Shown: piece after piece, positions 21,096 to 33,749 of the stretch
How positions within the stretch are numbered: the stretch's first letter is position 1
Layout of the letters: each line of letters starts with the position of its first letter
Assembly: GCA_963921935.1 (NCBI GenBank)
Contig: OY998175.1
Coordinates: 149,845,309-149,909,308, forward strand
Direction: 5' to 3'
Length of the DNA: 64,000 nucleotides
DNA from: Galeruca laticollis
Taxonomy: Eukaryota; Arthropoda; Insecta; Coleoptera; Chrysomelidae
Notes under the pieces: model-generated
Databases searched by the model: none
The model's input: only the letters and a program-made list of their open reading frames with translations
Told to the model about the DNA's origin: nothing
Translations under genes and position numbers: made by a program

Positions 21096-21651
21096 TACTG
21101 TTCGAAACAGACCAGGTTTCTTCTTTATCAATTACTAGTTTTCGTGAAGTTGTTTACCCATGACACAATCTGCCTAACGTTTTACCACACATTCTTTCCC
21201 TTGTGCCTACCTCAATCCTTCCCGAGCCACTGTCGTTCCAGGGTGCCAAATTCAAATGAACAAGTGGCTCTAAACTACACAATTATTAGTCAACATCCAA
21301 ATAAGACGGGAGTTGCGATATTAAGACGATTATTTGAAAACATATTCTACTTATGATAATTAAGATTTACTAACAACCTGTTACGTTGAAAATATTGAAA
21401 TTTTATTATAATCACAATTAAAACATTATTTTTGAAACAGATGATACTTTTTACAGCCTACAAAATATAATTTTAACGGCTTTATATTCAGCTGTCGGGC
21501 TATTTGTATAGATGTAGATGATAAATTAGCGCTATTAAAAAAACGGTAGTGAGAGTGAGACATTACATACCAGGCGGGAGTGACATTTTTTCGAGTTAAA
21601 TAGAGTTGGAATAGTGACAAAAGCAGATAATCATTTTATATAAGAATTGGT
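21096..21651. other. No gene seen
   Basis: AT-rich spacer between the Copia remnant and the tandem duplication. Only short chance ORFs. Confidence 0.5.
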
Positions 21652-22021
21652 AACTTCCACAATCAAATATTCGACCATTCCATTGAATTTTAGAAATGGC
21701 AGCCGTAAAATTGTGGAAGAATTCTCAATAATTCTTCTACATGTGATCATTTATTTTATTCGCCACTTTACCTCCTACTTTGCGAAGTTGACTTTGAACA
21801 AATTCACACGTGGCTTTTATGTGAAGCACAACTATTGTTAACAATTATTGCAACAAATATATTTTAGTAGCTTCTAGGACAACCGAGTATAGCATGTATC
21901 ATACTGCCGTCAAAATATGTTTAAGAACAGTGAGTCATGTAATGTTACTTTTGAGGAAAATGCGTTTTAAATAAGCTATTTAATATTGGTGTCTGTGATA
22001 AAATATGAAGTAAAAAATGTG

Positions 22022-22026
<5 letters not shown>

Positions 22027-22087
<61 letters not shown>
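22027..22087. repeat. (TA)n microsatellite in copy A
   Basis: About 30 TA units, uninterrupted. The same site in copy B is split by the foldback insertion. Confidence 0.95.
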
Positions 22088-22089
<2 letters not shown>

Positions 22090-22652
22090 TTAGAAAGCTA
22101 AGAAGACGCTCTACAAGATTAGATATCTTGGAAAACCACAATTTGAACAATTATGAGCAAAATCTAAGAAAATCATTTTTATTTTATTATCATACCGGGA
22201 TTGTTAATCATGGCGCTAAATTGAACAGCATTAAATGCCATACATACTGTTCTTTGATTAAGTTTGGTCAGACAAATCTATAAATGTCCAGCCAATTTCA
22301 TATACTTTAAATATCTACATGAAACGGCAGTAAATTGTAAGTTGTGTACTGGATTTTTAGTTTTAAATTGGTCTACTTCCAGTTACAAAGAAGAAGCAAG
22401 TTATGACCATCAGCGTGTAGGTTATACTATATGGTATTACCTCCACGCTGATGGTCAATGATTGGCTCAACTTTGACATAAAACCATTGGTAAAAGAACT
22501 ACCAAATAGATGGATATGAAATATTTTATAGAAAAAATGAACTTTAATTCTACCTAGCATACGATAAGGCATATAACATTCTGAAGATCATTTATTCATA
22601 ATACAGAAACAGCAAACTAACTGGAGATCATAATAAAATTCGAAACAGGTAC

Positions 22653-24137
22653 TTATAAACTAAATTTGACATCAAATTTCAAAATTATAATCAAACCAGT
22701 TATTTCTAAATTACATTGTCCATTTGAACGAATATTCTGTGAAGAAGTATTATTTATATGGAGATTTTCCCAGAAAATTTTAGGTTTGGTGATATTAACG
22801 GACAGAATTTGTCTACTATTTCTTATTTGTGTTACCCCTCTTGGTATATTTCTTTGCATTGGATTTGGAATGTGTCACAATTTTATAAATTGCAAGAAGC
22901 TTAGATTTTTCATGTTTGCCTTCATAAGGCTTGTTTTATAATATATGTTGAAAAAACCTTGACGGGCTTGAACAGAAACAATGTCTTTAAGAAATACCCT
23001 TGGTTGGGACGCTATTTATTTTTGTTGTAAACACTTATCTTCAAACAAACAAAAAACTCATTCAATTCCAATACCTTCACATGTCCATTTTTAGTTGAAT
23101 TTGGCACGCATTGCTCGAAATCATCAAAGTCGTATACTTTCTTTTCTTTTTTTTAATGTCCCCAGACATGAATGTATGCCCAGGATCGATGTAGTTTATT
23201 GTTATTGTTTCTCTTAAAACTTGCTCGTAATTTATTATTTGCACCGAGAAAGTAATGAAATCCCAATTTTTATTTTGCGAATAGCAATGATCAGCACATA
23301 AAACACTCTTTTTAATATCTCGCCTTTGTAGCAAAAAGGCCCGAAAAGTTGAAGTTCATGCCACGAACAAGCAAAATAATGATAAAGCTTTGTCTTACCC
23401 AATGGTACAAAACTTATATCAAAACATATAAAACGTGGCAGAAGATAGCAAGCTTAAACATATAATACGTGGGCAGAACATGGCAACCTTAAACATATCT
23501 AACCTGGGTAATATAATAACTTTCTCTAGGTCAACAGAGTAATAAATATAGTTGTCATTAGCATCATGCTCTTCTTGGATCTCCACATGTTTTTGATACT
23601 CTTCCTTACTGTCTGTATACCCAGCTTCATAATTTCTTATAATTTCGGCATTGACTACGTTCTTCTTGGTGTTTTTTTTTTCAACATATTTATTGTACAA
23701 CCACTACAAAACCTCACATTCCTCATTCGATAAATTTGTAAATGATAAATTAACTGTCTCGACCCTTTATAAATTTTCTAACAAAATCGTCGGAAATTTC
23801 GATTTCAAGGTACTTTTATACAATGAATTAATACATCTTTGAGTTTTATATCGCTTGAAAGATATAGCCTTTCTCCTTCTAGGCGCGTGTTCACGTCTAA
23901 AATGAGAAATTGCTTGGTTATAATTCATCACATGGTCCCAAACCAACTTTCTATCTATCTCATTCCTATTGACTCTATGTTAATTTCTTTTGTCTTTTTG
24001 ATAAACTTTGTGTTTTTCAAGTATTCATATAAACCAGGATGGTCGAAAAATGATCTTCTTCTTCTTACAGTGCCATATCCGTGATCGGGCGTAGGCGACC
24101 TCTCACTTCTACCTGTGTTGTGCTCTCCAGTTACCAC
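22653..24137 (-). pseudogene. Transposase-like gene of unnamed insect family, copy A
   Basis: I recognise the pattern from large families of uncharacterised insect proteins but cannot name the superfamily. In order on the minus strand: RRRRSFFDHPGLYEYLKNTKF (~24060), a segment with NYNQAISHFRREHAPRRRK and a CxxC (ECEVCSG), then DNYIYYSVDLEKVIILPRLD (~23550), LCADHCYSQNKNWDFITFS (~23300-23240) and INYIDPGHTFMSGD (~23165). The D-x-C-x2-QNKNW and PGHTFMS blocks look like the core of an RNase H-fold nuclease. Multiple stops and frameshifts separate them. The trailing 22653-22859 frame may be its C-terminus. Confidence 0.5.
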
Positions 24138-24729
24138 AGATAGAAGGGACCTACAGTTTAACGACGGATCCGAACGTCTATGTTGAGAGGCTGTACTAGG
24201 CAGAATGATCTTACATACCTCTATTTTCTCTTGATCAACATTACTTGGTAAAAAGTTTTATTTCTCTTATAATTTACTTCTGGCTTTGCTTACCAGATTT
24301 TTGATCTTTACTCCTTGAGCCTCCCAATTTAATTTTCAATTATTATCGAGAATTTTTATTCTTGATTATTTGGTGTTCATACAGTTTTTAGGGCATGTAT
24401 TTCCACACGGACTCTTAATCTTTTGTTTCATTTCACTTTTTGCAATATTGGCTGTTTTCTGCCTCCTGAGCTTGTTTCTATTTTCCGATTTTGTTAATTG
24501 TTGCTTGTCTTCTTGTGGTAATATGTATTGATTTGAGATACTCTCTTCTTATTCCTCTGGGTGAAAGCTGCTTTTTGGTAACTGATGGTTACTAAAATTT
24601 ACATTTTGGTTATTATTATTGATTAATTCAATTTTAAACTCCTTAAAAATAGATGGACTGATGGTTCTATCTGGTAGAGGTGTGTTTTTATATGGAATAT
24701 ATTGGGGAAATAAAAACAATTTATGGCTC

Positions 24730-25165
24730 AACGAACCAAAAATTTGATGGAAACATTAAGAAATTGCACCAAAGATATTTATCAGAATTTTGAAGAGTAA
24801 CAATAAGAGGAATAAATAATATTGAAGACATAAAGGAAGTGATAAGAGATCATTTGGAAAATCACGCTTTAATATGGTTTGCTGCTAGGGAAAAGGATAT
24901 TATAAAATATATCGATTTTGAAACAGTACTTACAGATTTTGAAATTAAATTTTTAACATATTTCTTGGACAAAAAACCATTAGTAAATATCAAAACAGTC
25001 ATGAAGATACACGGAATGAACGAAAGAAAGAAAATAGAAATCGAAATTTTGAGGTAGGAAATTATAATGGAAATGGGAATTGGCAACAGAATAGGAAGAG
25101 AAGAAAATAGAAAGAAGTTTAGAAAACGAAAAAAGAAATGAATAGCAAGAGAAGAAGAGACTGAA
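24730..25165 (+). pseudogene. Gag-like remnant, copy A
   Basis: Plus-strand reading KFDGNIKKLHQRYLSEF, stop, then NIEDIKEVIRDHLENHALIWF and YIDFETVLTDFEIKF. This has the shape of a retroelement capsid helix bundle (F-x-G-N at the start, helices ending in A-x-x-W-F). After LDKKPLVNIKTVMKIH the sequence turns into an Arg/Lys/Asn-rich tail with frameshifts. No protease or RT follows. The assignment is inferred from pattern only. Confidence 0.4.
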
Positions 25166-26039
25166 AAGAAGGTTAGGAAAAGAAGACCAAATTGAATAAT
25201 AAGACAATAGAATACGAACGATATTTAGCAAACGAAAGAAGAAATTGCATGATAAACGAAGGATACAGACACAAAGTTCAAATATAAGATTTATTGTTAA
25301 CAAATTACATACATATCGATAATATTCTAGAGTAAGTATAAGATTTTCCGTTTTCGCATTGTATTAATTCTAAGGGTTATTTCACACAGTTCGTCAGAAT
25401 CTAAAAAAGGAAAATATAAATAAATAATATTATAATATAGTTACCCTCCCCAGTAATAACTACCTCTAAGTACCACAATTTTTACTAAGGAGTTAATGTT
25501 CTCAAGTTGAAATTTTCAAAAAAAGTTTAAACTTTATATTTGGGGTTGTACCTTCGAATATGTCCCAACTATATCCCGAAATTACACTATATATTTCCTA
25601 TGAATTTCCCCAATTAAAATCGCAAGTTACAGTTTAAATGAAATCCTAAAATTGCCAGATTAAAATCCCAACTTCCACAATCAAATATTCGACCATTCCA
25701 TTGAATTTTAGAAATGGCAGCCGTAAAATTGTGGAAGAATTCTCAATAATTCTTCTACATGTGATCATTTATTTTATTCGCCACTTTACCTCCTACTTTG
25801 CGAAGTTGACTTTGAACAAATTCACACGTGGCTTTTATGTGAAGCACAACTATTGTTAACAATTATTGCAACAAATATATTTTAGTAGCTTCTAGGACAA
25901 CCGAGTATAGCATGTATCATACTGCCGTCAAAATATGTTTAAGAACAGTGAGTCATGTAATGTTACTTTTGAGGAAAATGCGTTTTAAATAAGCTATTTA
26001 ATATTGGTGTCTGTGATAAAATATGAAGTAAAAAATGTG

Positions 26040-26041
<2 letters not shown>

Positions 26042-26090
<49 letters not shown>

Positions 26091-26310
26091 AAGATGTAGG
26101 AATATCGCGTGATATGTTAACAACAACAACAAAGAGAATCATGGGTAATTCACGCAAAGTAAATGGCTACTGAAATAGAGTGGTAACCGTGGACATGCAT
26201 GTTTCTGCTGATGAGGCAAAATGAGCCAGAAACATGCATGTCCACGGTTACCACTCTATTTCAGTAGCCATTTACTTTGCGTGAATTACCCATGATTCTC
26301 TTTGTTGTTG

Positions 26311-26342
<32 letters not shown>
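26042..26342. repeat. (TA)n microsatellite interrupted by the foldback insertion
   Basis: (TA)n at 26042-26084 and again at ~26312-26342, with 26085-26311 inserted between. Copy A has one continuous tract. Confidence 0.85.
26122..26312. repeat. Perfect 191-bp foldback: 86-bp arms, 19-nt spacer, hammerhead-like core
   Basis: Arms 26122-26207 and 26227-26312 are exact reverse complements. The spacer region reads CTGATGA (26208-26214), GGC, AAAATGA, GCC, one A, then GAAA (26229-26232). Next comes CATGCATGTC, with self-complementary acatgcatgt ending before a C. This order (CUGAUGA, short stem II, GAAA, tiny stem III, UC) is that of minimal hammerhead ribozymes found in Penelope-like elements. 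The extra A before GAAA and the arm topology argue against simple activity. Present only in copy B. Confidence 0.7.
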
Positions 26343-26344
<2 letters not shown>

Positions 26345-26907
26345 TTAGAAAGCTAAGAAGACGCTCTACAAGATTAGATATCTTGGAAAACCACAATTTG
26401 AACAATTATGAGCAAAATCTAAGAAAATCATTTTTATTTTATTATCATACCGGGATTGTTAATCATGGCGCTAAATTGAACAGCATTAAATGCCATACAT
26501 ACTGTTCTTTGATTAAGTTTGGTCAGACAAATCTATAAATGTCCAGCCAATTTCATATACTTTAAATATCTACATGAAACGGCAGTAAATTGTAAGTTGT
26601 GTACTGGATTTTTAGTTTTAAATTGGTCTACTTCCAGTTACAAAGAAGAAGCAAGTTATGACCATCAGCGTGTAGGTTATACTATATGGTATTACCTCCA
26701 CGCTGATGGTCAATGATTGGCTCAACTTTGACATAAAACCATTGGTAAAAGAACTACCAAATAGATGGATATGAAATATTTTATAGAAAAAATGAACTTT
26801 AATTCTACCTAGCATACGATAAGGCATATAACATTCTGAAGATCATTTATTCATAATACAGAAACAGCAAACTAACTGGAGATCATAATAAAATTCGAAA
26901 CAGGTAC

Positions 26908-28390
26908 TTATAAACTAAATTTGACATCAAATTTCAAAATTATAATCAAACCAGTTATTTCTAAATTACATTGTCCATTTGAACGAATATTCTGTGAAGA
27001 AGTATTATTTATATGGAGATTTTCCCAGAAAATTTTAGGTTTGGTGGTATTAACGGACAGAATTTGTCTACTATTTCTTATTTGTGTTACCCCTCTTGGT
27101 ATATTTCTTTGCATTGGATTTGGAATGTGTCACAATTTTATAAATTGCAAGAAGCTTAGATTTTTCATGTTTGCTCCCATAAGGCTTGTTTTATAATATA
27201 TGTTGAAAAAACCTTGACGGGCTTGAACAGAAACAATGTCTTTAAGAAATACCCTTGGTTGGGACGCTCTTTATTTTTGTTGTAAACACTTATCTTCAAA
27301 CAAACAAAAAACTCATTCAATTCCAATACCTTCACATGTCCATTTTTAGTTGAATTTGGCACGCATTGCTCGAAATCATCAAAGTCGTATACTTTCTTTT
27401 CTTTTTTTTAATGTCCCCAGACATGAATGTATGCCCAGGATCGATGTAGTTTATTGTTATTGTTTCTCTTAAAACTTGCTCGTAATTTATTATTTGCACC
27501 GAGAAAGTAATGAAATCCCAATTTTTATTTTGCGAATAGCAATGATCAGCACATAAAACACTCTTTTTAATATCTCGCCTTTGTAGCAAAAAGGCCCGAA
27601 AAGTTGAAGTTCATGCCACGAACAAGCAAAATAATGATAAAGCTTTGTCTTACCCAATGGTACAAAACTTATATCAAAACATATAAAACGTGGCAGACGA
27701 TAGCAAGCTTAAACATATAATACGTGGGCAGAACATGGCAACCTTAAACATATCTAACCTGGGTAATATAATAACTTTCTCTAGGTCAACAGAGTAATAA
27801 ATATAGTTGTCATTAGCATCATGCTCTTCTTGGATCTCCACATGTTTTTGATACTCTTCCTTACTGTCTGTATACCCAGCTTTATAATTTCTTATAATTT
27901 CGGCATTGACTACGTTCTTCTTGGTGTTTTTTTTTAAACATATTTATTGTACAACCACTACAAACCTCACATTCCTCATTCGATAAATTTGTAAATGATA
28001 AATTAACTGTCTCGACCCTTAATAAATTTTCTAACAAAATCGTCGGAAATTTCGATTTCAAGGTACTTTTATACAATGAATTAATACATCTTTGAGTTTT
28101 ATATCGCTTGAAAGATATAGCCTTTCTCCTTCTAGGCGCGTGTTCACGTCTAAAATGAGAAATTGCTTGGTTATAATTCATCACATGGTCCCAAACCAAC
28201 TTTCTATCTATCTCATTCCTATTGACTCTATGTTAATTTCTTTTGTCTTTTTGATAAACTTTGTGTTTTTCAAGTATTCATATAAACCAGGATGGTCGAA
28301 AAATGATCTTCTTCTTCTTACAGTGCCATATCCGTGATCGGGCGTAGGCGACCTCTCACTTCTACCTGTGTTGTGCTCTCCAGTTACCAC
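26908..28390 (-). pseudogene. Transposase-like gene of unnamed insect family, copy B
   Basis: Duplicate of the minus-strand gene in copy A with the same block order: HPGLYEYLKNTKF near 28310; HFRREHAPRRRK to ECEVCSG in one open piece at 27882-28199; VDLEKVIILPRLD near 27800; LCADHCYSQNKNW near 27550; DPGHTFMSGD near 27420. A small length change in the T-run near 27938 lengthens this ORF relative to copy A, but the gene is still broken elsewhere. Confidence 0.5.
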
Positions 28391-28982
28391 AGATAGAAGG
28401 GACCTACAGTTTAACGACGGATCCGAACGTCTATGTTGAGAGGCTGTACTAGGCAGAATGATCTTACATACCTCTATTTTCTCTTGATCAACATTACTTG
28501 GTAAAAAGTTTTATTTCTCTTATAATTTACTTCTGGCTTTGCTTACCAGATTTTTGATCTTTACTCCTTGAGCCTCCCAATTTAATTTTCAATTATTATC
28601 GAGAATTTTTATTCTTGATTATTTGGTGTTCATACAGTTTTTAGGGCATGTATTTCCACACGGACTCTTAATCTTTTGTTTCATTTCACTTTTTGCAATA
28701 TTGGCTGTTTTCTGCCTCCTGAGCTTGTTTCTATTTTCCGATTTTGTTAATTGTTGCTTGTCTTCTTGTGGTAATATGTATTGATTTGAGATACTCTCTT
28801 CTTATTCCTCTGGGTGAAAGCTGCTTTTTGGTAACTGATGGTTACTAAAATTTACATTTTGGTTATTATTATTGATTAATTCAATTTTAAACTCCTTAAA
28901 AATAGATGGACTGATGGTTCTCTCTGGTAGAGGTGTGTTTTTATATGGAATATATTGGGGAAATAAAAACAATTTATGGCTC

Positions 28983-29415
28983 AACGAACCAAAAATTTGA
29001 TGGAAACATTAAGAAATTGCACCAAAGATATTTATCAGAATTTTGAAGAGTAACAATAAGAGGAATAAATAATATTGAAGACATAAAGGAAGTGATAAGA
29101 GATCATTTGGAAAATCACGCTTTAATATGGTTTGCTGCTAGGGAAAAGGATATTATAAAATATATCGATTTTGAAACAGTATTTACAGATTTTGAAATTA
29201 AATTTTTAACATATTTCTTGGACAAAAAACCATTAATAAATATCAAAACAGTCATGAAGATACACGGAATGAACGAAAGAAAGAAAATAGAAATCGAAAT
29301 TTTGAGGTAGGAAATTATAATGGAAATGGGAATTGGCAACAGAATAGGAAGAGAAGAAAATAGAAAGAAGTTTAGAAAACGAAAAAAGAAATGAATAGCA
29401 AGAGAAGAAGAGACT
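28983..29415 (+). pseudogene. Gag-like remnant, copy B
   Basis: Same capsid-like reading as in copy A (IRDHLENHALIWFAAREKD), with two amino-acid changes visible (L to F, V to I), followed by the basic tail. No downstream pol. Confidence 0.4.
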
Positions 29416-32400
29416 GAAAAGAAGGTTAGGAAAAGAAGACCAAATTGAATAATAAGACAATAGAATACGAACGATATTTAGCAAACGAAAGAAGAAATTG
29501 CATGATAAACGAAGGATACAGACACAAAGTTCAAATATAAGATTTATTGTTAACAAATTACATACATATCGATAATATTCTAGAGTAAGTATAAGATTTT
29601 CCGTTTTCGCATTGTATTAATTCTAAGGGTTATTTCACACAGTTCGTCAGAATCTAAAAAAGGAAAATATAAATAAATAATATTATAATATAGTTACCCT
29701 CCCCAGTAATAACTACCTCTAAGTACCACAATTTTTACTAAGGAGTTAATGTTCTCAAGTTGAAATTTTTAAAAAAAGTTTAAACTTTATATTTGGGGTT
29801 GCACCTTCGAATATGTCCCAACTATATCCCGAAATTACACTATATATTTCCTATGAATTTCCCCAATTAAAATCGCAAGTTACAGTTTAAATAAAATCCT
29901 AAAATTGCCAGATTAAAATCCCAAGTTCCACTTTAAATGAAATCCTAAAACTGCCCAATTTACCTCAGTACAGCCTTAATTGATTTGAATTGAATTACAG
30001 CTGGGATTGTTCGTTTAGTAGAAATGTATATAGGCCATTAACTTACATTCAAATGAACCTTCCCTTAATGAGGACCCAAATACCTAATAAAAATGAGGAA
30101 ACTCTGTACACTTGAGTCCTTATACCCAAATATTACACTTCCAGGTTATATTATTAACATAGTACCATAGGTATTTATTGCACAGAATGACACTTACATT
30201 TAAGTAATCAATAAGGTGATCTGAAAAGTATTATTAAATTATGGCGCAATAACATATGAGCTCATACGCATACTTCCACCAACTGGAATAATTCAAAATG
30301 TGGCAATTGGATAAGCCACAATAACGTTTACAAAATATATACTAGTATGTGCAGTTATTTACGAGTGTAGTAATCGATTATCCAGAAAAGAAAATATAAA
30401 TGGTGAGTCAGATAATCCAATATTGCATGGTGATCACAGTATTGTATCAATACTTGATAAACATAAATAATGTCATAAACTGATTACCATAAGTGGTTCA
30501 CAGTAACCGTAACATCAATCGACTATAACCTACACCGACTGCTATTAAAGCAAAATTACAATACTATAGGTACTACAATTCCAAAATAGTAGCCACTAAA
30601 TTCCCAGAAATGATATTAAAATTGTTGTTGGTATAATGCAATATTTCTGAGAATTAGAAAAGTTATTAAACATTGTTTGCATACTCTCAATATTAACCAA
30701 TTAAGACAATACACTCAACTTTACTATCTGAACACTAACACCACTCACTCTAGCATGTTGACTGTCGGTAACTGAAAGTCATTTCAACAGACGCCATTTT
30801 GTAGTGACCCATGATCTTGAAATAGACGTTGAGATCTGTCACATATGTAAACATAAAACATGGTAAGGATTGAAGTGTATAGCGATGCGCATAAAAAGGA
30901 TATTACCCAACAGCTAATTGTTTATATTTATACGATATTATAAATGTTTCACAAAATTACTGGACTTCCTAGTATACAAGGTAAGTCAAAATAATGTTAA
31001 ATTGGATGAAGTGAAATATTTTGTAGTTCCTGTATCTAAACTTGCACAACAGCAAAATTGAAACGTATCAATGAAGAAAATTGTCATGTAACATATCTAG
31101 ACATGCTTCAACATTAGTTTGACCTGCATACATAAGATTTTGCACGACCATTATGGTGTACGAAAACTGTAAGCGTTGTATTCGCTATTTGTTAACAGAT
31201 TTATGTAAATATGAACCAGAAATAAAAGGCCAATTACCAGTTTATAAAGAAAAGCCAACAAAGTTTCTTGTACTCTAGGCAATAACAAGCAAATGGTGTG
31301 ACAATTATATTTTTGGAAAATGAGAAAAACCCGTTAATTTGGCGTGGTAAATAACCATTTGTTTACATTGTTCAATAAATTGAGACACAGCAGTTTGGTG
31401 TAAAATGTCAACAAATGTACTAAACGAATGATGGAAAATCACAATGGTCATTGTATAATTAGATTTTGTAACAATAATTTGGGTCAGCAACACAAATACA
31501 GACATTCTCCAACGCTGCCACTATGACGCAATACTATATATGGTCAATAGAATGATTTAACTAGAGATCGCAATTGCCATAGTGTGTTTGTGCATCTAAA
31601 TATATCAATCTTGAGAGTTTTACGTCTACATACCTCCAGATTTTGTTTTAATTAAAATAAAAATAACTTCACCTTAATAATTAGGTAGACAAGATCACTG
31701 TCATTGTATTATATTCATCCCAGTAAAGACGAGGCTGAATTTTTAGTGGGCCAATAAAAGTTTGATTGAATCAAACTTTATTGTTCATCTAATGAAACGA
31801 TTGGAAATCGGTTTAAGTCTTTCGTATAATAGTGATTGTATATCAACCGAGTCATCGTACCGTAGCTAAACCCCAGAAGAATCAAAAAGAGGGTAATTCT
31901 CTAGTTACACTAGCATCATCTTCGTCATATGGCAAACGGGCAAATGGGCAACGAAGCAAGTTAAGAGGGGCGCGAGCCAAACACGTGCTGCGCTTAAGTT
32001 GGGGTTGCGTGTGTATTCTAACCGACACATAGAGTTTTCTCATCCGTGTCCGGGGAATCTTTTAATCGTTTCATAATAAAATTATGAACTTTTGTAATAT
32101 TAACATCAAAAAGTCGTTTTATATATAAAGCATTTTTTAAACAAATTCGAGTGGAATAAAAAATTTTTTACAGGACAACTGGTTGAATAATTACATTATA
32201 AACAAACCAGTTAAATATATGAGTTTATTTGGACACGTAGAGGATGAAGACTTTGTTATTATTGAAATAAATGTAACATTTTGTATCACTAATATGAAGA
32301 AACTACTAAAAAAACGTCAATTTATAGGAGCGCTTCCAACATGGTATGTCGTTACTTAGTCTATCTTGGCGGTGATACTTTTCACAAGTATCATTTGGGT

Positions 32401-32992
32401 ATATTCCTGATATTCTTTGAAACATAGTCAGTACCACTTAGTCTAAATAGATGCAGGCTAGTATGTCTATGTCAGTTCCAGAAGATTGCATAAGATTTGT
32501 ACCGTGTGTTTTTTACAGCATAAACTGCTCCGCCTTTTCTTGTTCTGCTTAAGCTCATATGCTTCTGTTAGACTCTCTCCATCATGGTATTTGCATTTGA
32601 TTTCGTCTTCCCTTATAGACTTCATTTTAAATGCCCAAACGAGGTTAGCGTTTTTGTTCTATTATTTGTATCAAGAATTCCACGTCAATTTTTTTTCTTG
32701 GATTTTTTGGTTTCAATCATTTTATCGAAAACTTCTGGCAAATAAATGGTCTTACACCCCTAAAATGTCGAATACAATGCCCACATAACTCTCTAATGCC
32801 GAAAAGCAAAACCTCACGTATGTAGGCTTTACCTCGATTTGACGATATGTTACATGACGATGCCCTAGTAGCACATAAAATTGGCTGGAGATCGAAACTA
32901 TATCGGCTCAATATAGATATATTGGATATTGGGAAGTCAGGATTGGGTCAATGCTAATAGACGCCTCGATATACTAAATAGACGATATTGGA

Positions 32993-33362
32993 TTAGTAAT
33001 TTATGCACAAGTGCATAAAGTGGTACTTTTTTCCACGAATGGGAAAAGTTGACTTAATTTGATACTATGAGCTAGATAAGCTTTGGAAATAATGAAAGTT
33101 TCTCGTGGCATACAATTTCTGATGCTTTTAACGATAATAATAATCAGTCTGTCAATGTATGAGAAATCTCTCTGGCATCATAACCCTATCTACGATGCGA
33201 GAAAAGTATTGGTTTACCCCAAAAAAATTGGAATTTTAGAATTTTTATTAAGTTCTTTTTACGTTTTTCAGTAAGGAAAACAGGGAAAAAGGGATTGTAG
33301 AATAGTAATTTATGCAAGAAGTGCATAAAGTGGTACTTTTTTTCACGAATGGAAAAAGTTGA
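32993..33362. repeat. Pair of ~60-bp direct repeats
   Basis: agtaatttatgca, gtgcataaagtggtacttt and cacgaatgg...aaagttgac occur at 32993-33053 and 33302-33362. Spacing is about 310 bp. Confidence 0.7.
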
Positions 33363-33749
33363 CCGGCAATTCCATGAGTGAAAAAAAGACACTTCATGCA
33401 CATGTTGCAAACATTATTTTTTCTACAGCCCTACCTAAAAAAATAAAATGCAAATAGAAATTTGGGACATTTTAATTAAGCTCCTTTGGTAAACTACAAT
33501 TATATGTATTCCAAGTTTCATGAAAGTTCATCCTCGATGCCCAGCCAAGTATCTTAGAAGTCCATCCTCGATCCCCAGCCAAGTTTCATTGTGTTATCTT
33601 ATGGAAAGCGTGAAATAAAGTTAACGTTATGGCACTTTTTTAACGCTTTTTTACTTTTTTTCACTCTAACCATAAACAACCACTTTAAGCGCTACAAACC
33701 GATGAAATACAAGGTACTTTAAAGATAGGGCGTAGAAAAAAATATGTAT

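Larger units (their letters stand above)
21652..25669. repeat. Tandem segmental duplication, copy A (~4.0 kb)
   Basis: Base-for-base match with 25670-29922 apart from about fifteen point differences that I could see and the microsatellite region. The internal offset is 4018 bp before the (TA)n tract and ~4253 bp after it. Both copies start at aacttccacaatc. The right border outside copy B reads aagttccactttaaa, so a short aa(c/g)ttccac match may have mediated the event. The unit contains a decayed transposase-like gene (minus) and a gag-like remnant (plus). Confidence 0.9.
25670..29922. repeat. Tandem segmental duplication, copy B (~4.25 kb)
   Basis: Second copy of 21652-25669. Differences seen include single bases near 27045, 27177, 27265, 27698, 27882, 28016, 28921, 29181 and 29236, plus a 1-2 base change in the T-run near 27938. 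Its extra length comes from the foldback insertion in the (TA)n tract. Near-identity implies a very recent event or an assembly artefact that keeps two haplotypes in tandem. Confidence 0.9.

Noticed and set aside
22027..22087. CRISPR or regulatory array
   Set aside because: Plain (TA)n microsatellite.
22264..22572. Short ORFs on both strands duplicated at 26519-26827
   Set aside because: Their conservation between copies is explained by the tandem duplication, not by selection; no domain seen.
26122..26312. A working hammerhead ribozyme
   Set aside because: There is an extra A between stem II and GAAA, and the arms pair the sequence before CTGATGA with that after GAAA, which is not hammerhead topology. 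Kept only as a hammerhead-like core.
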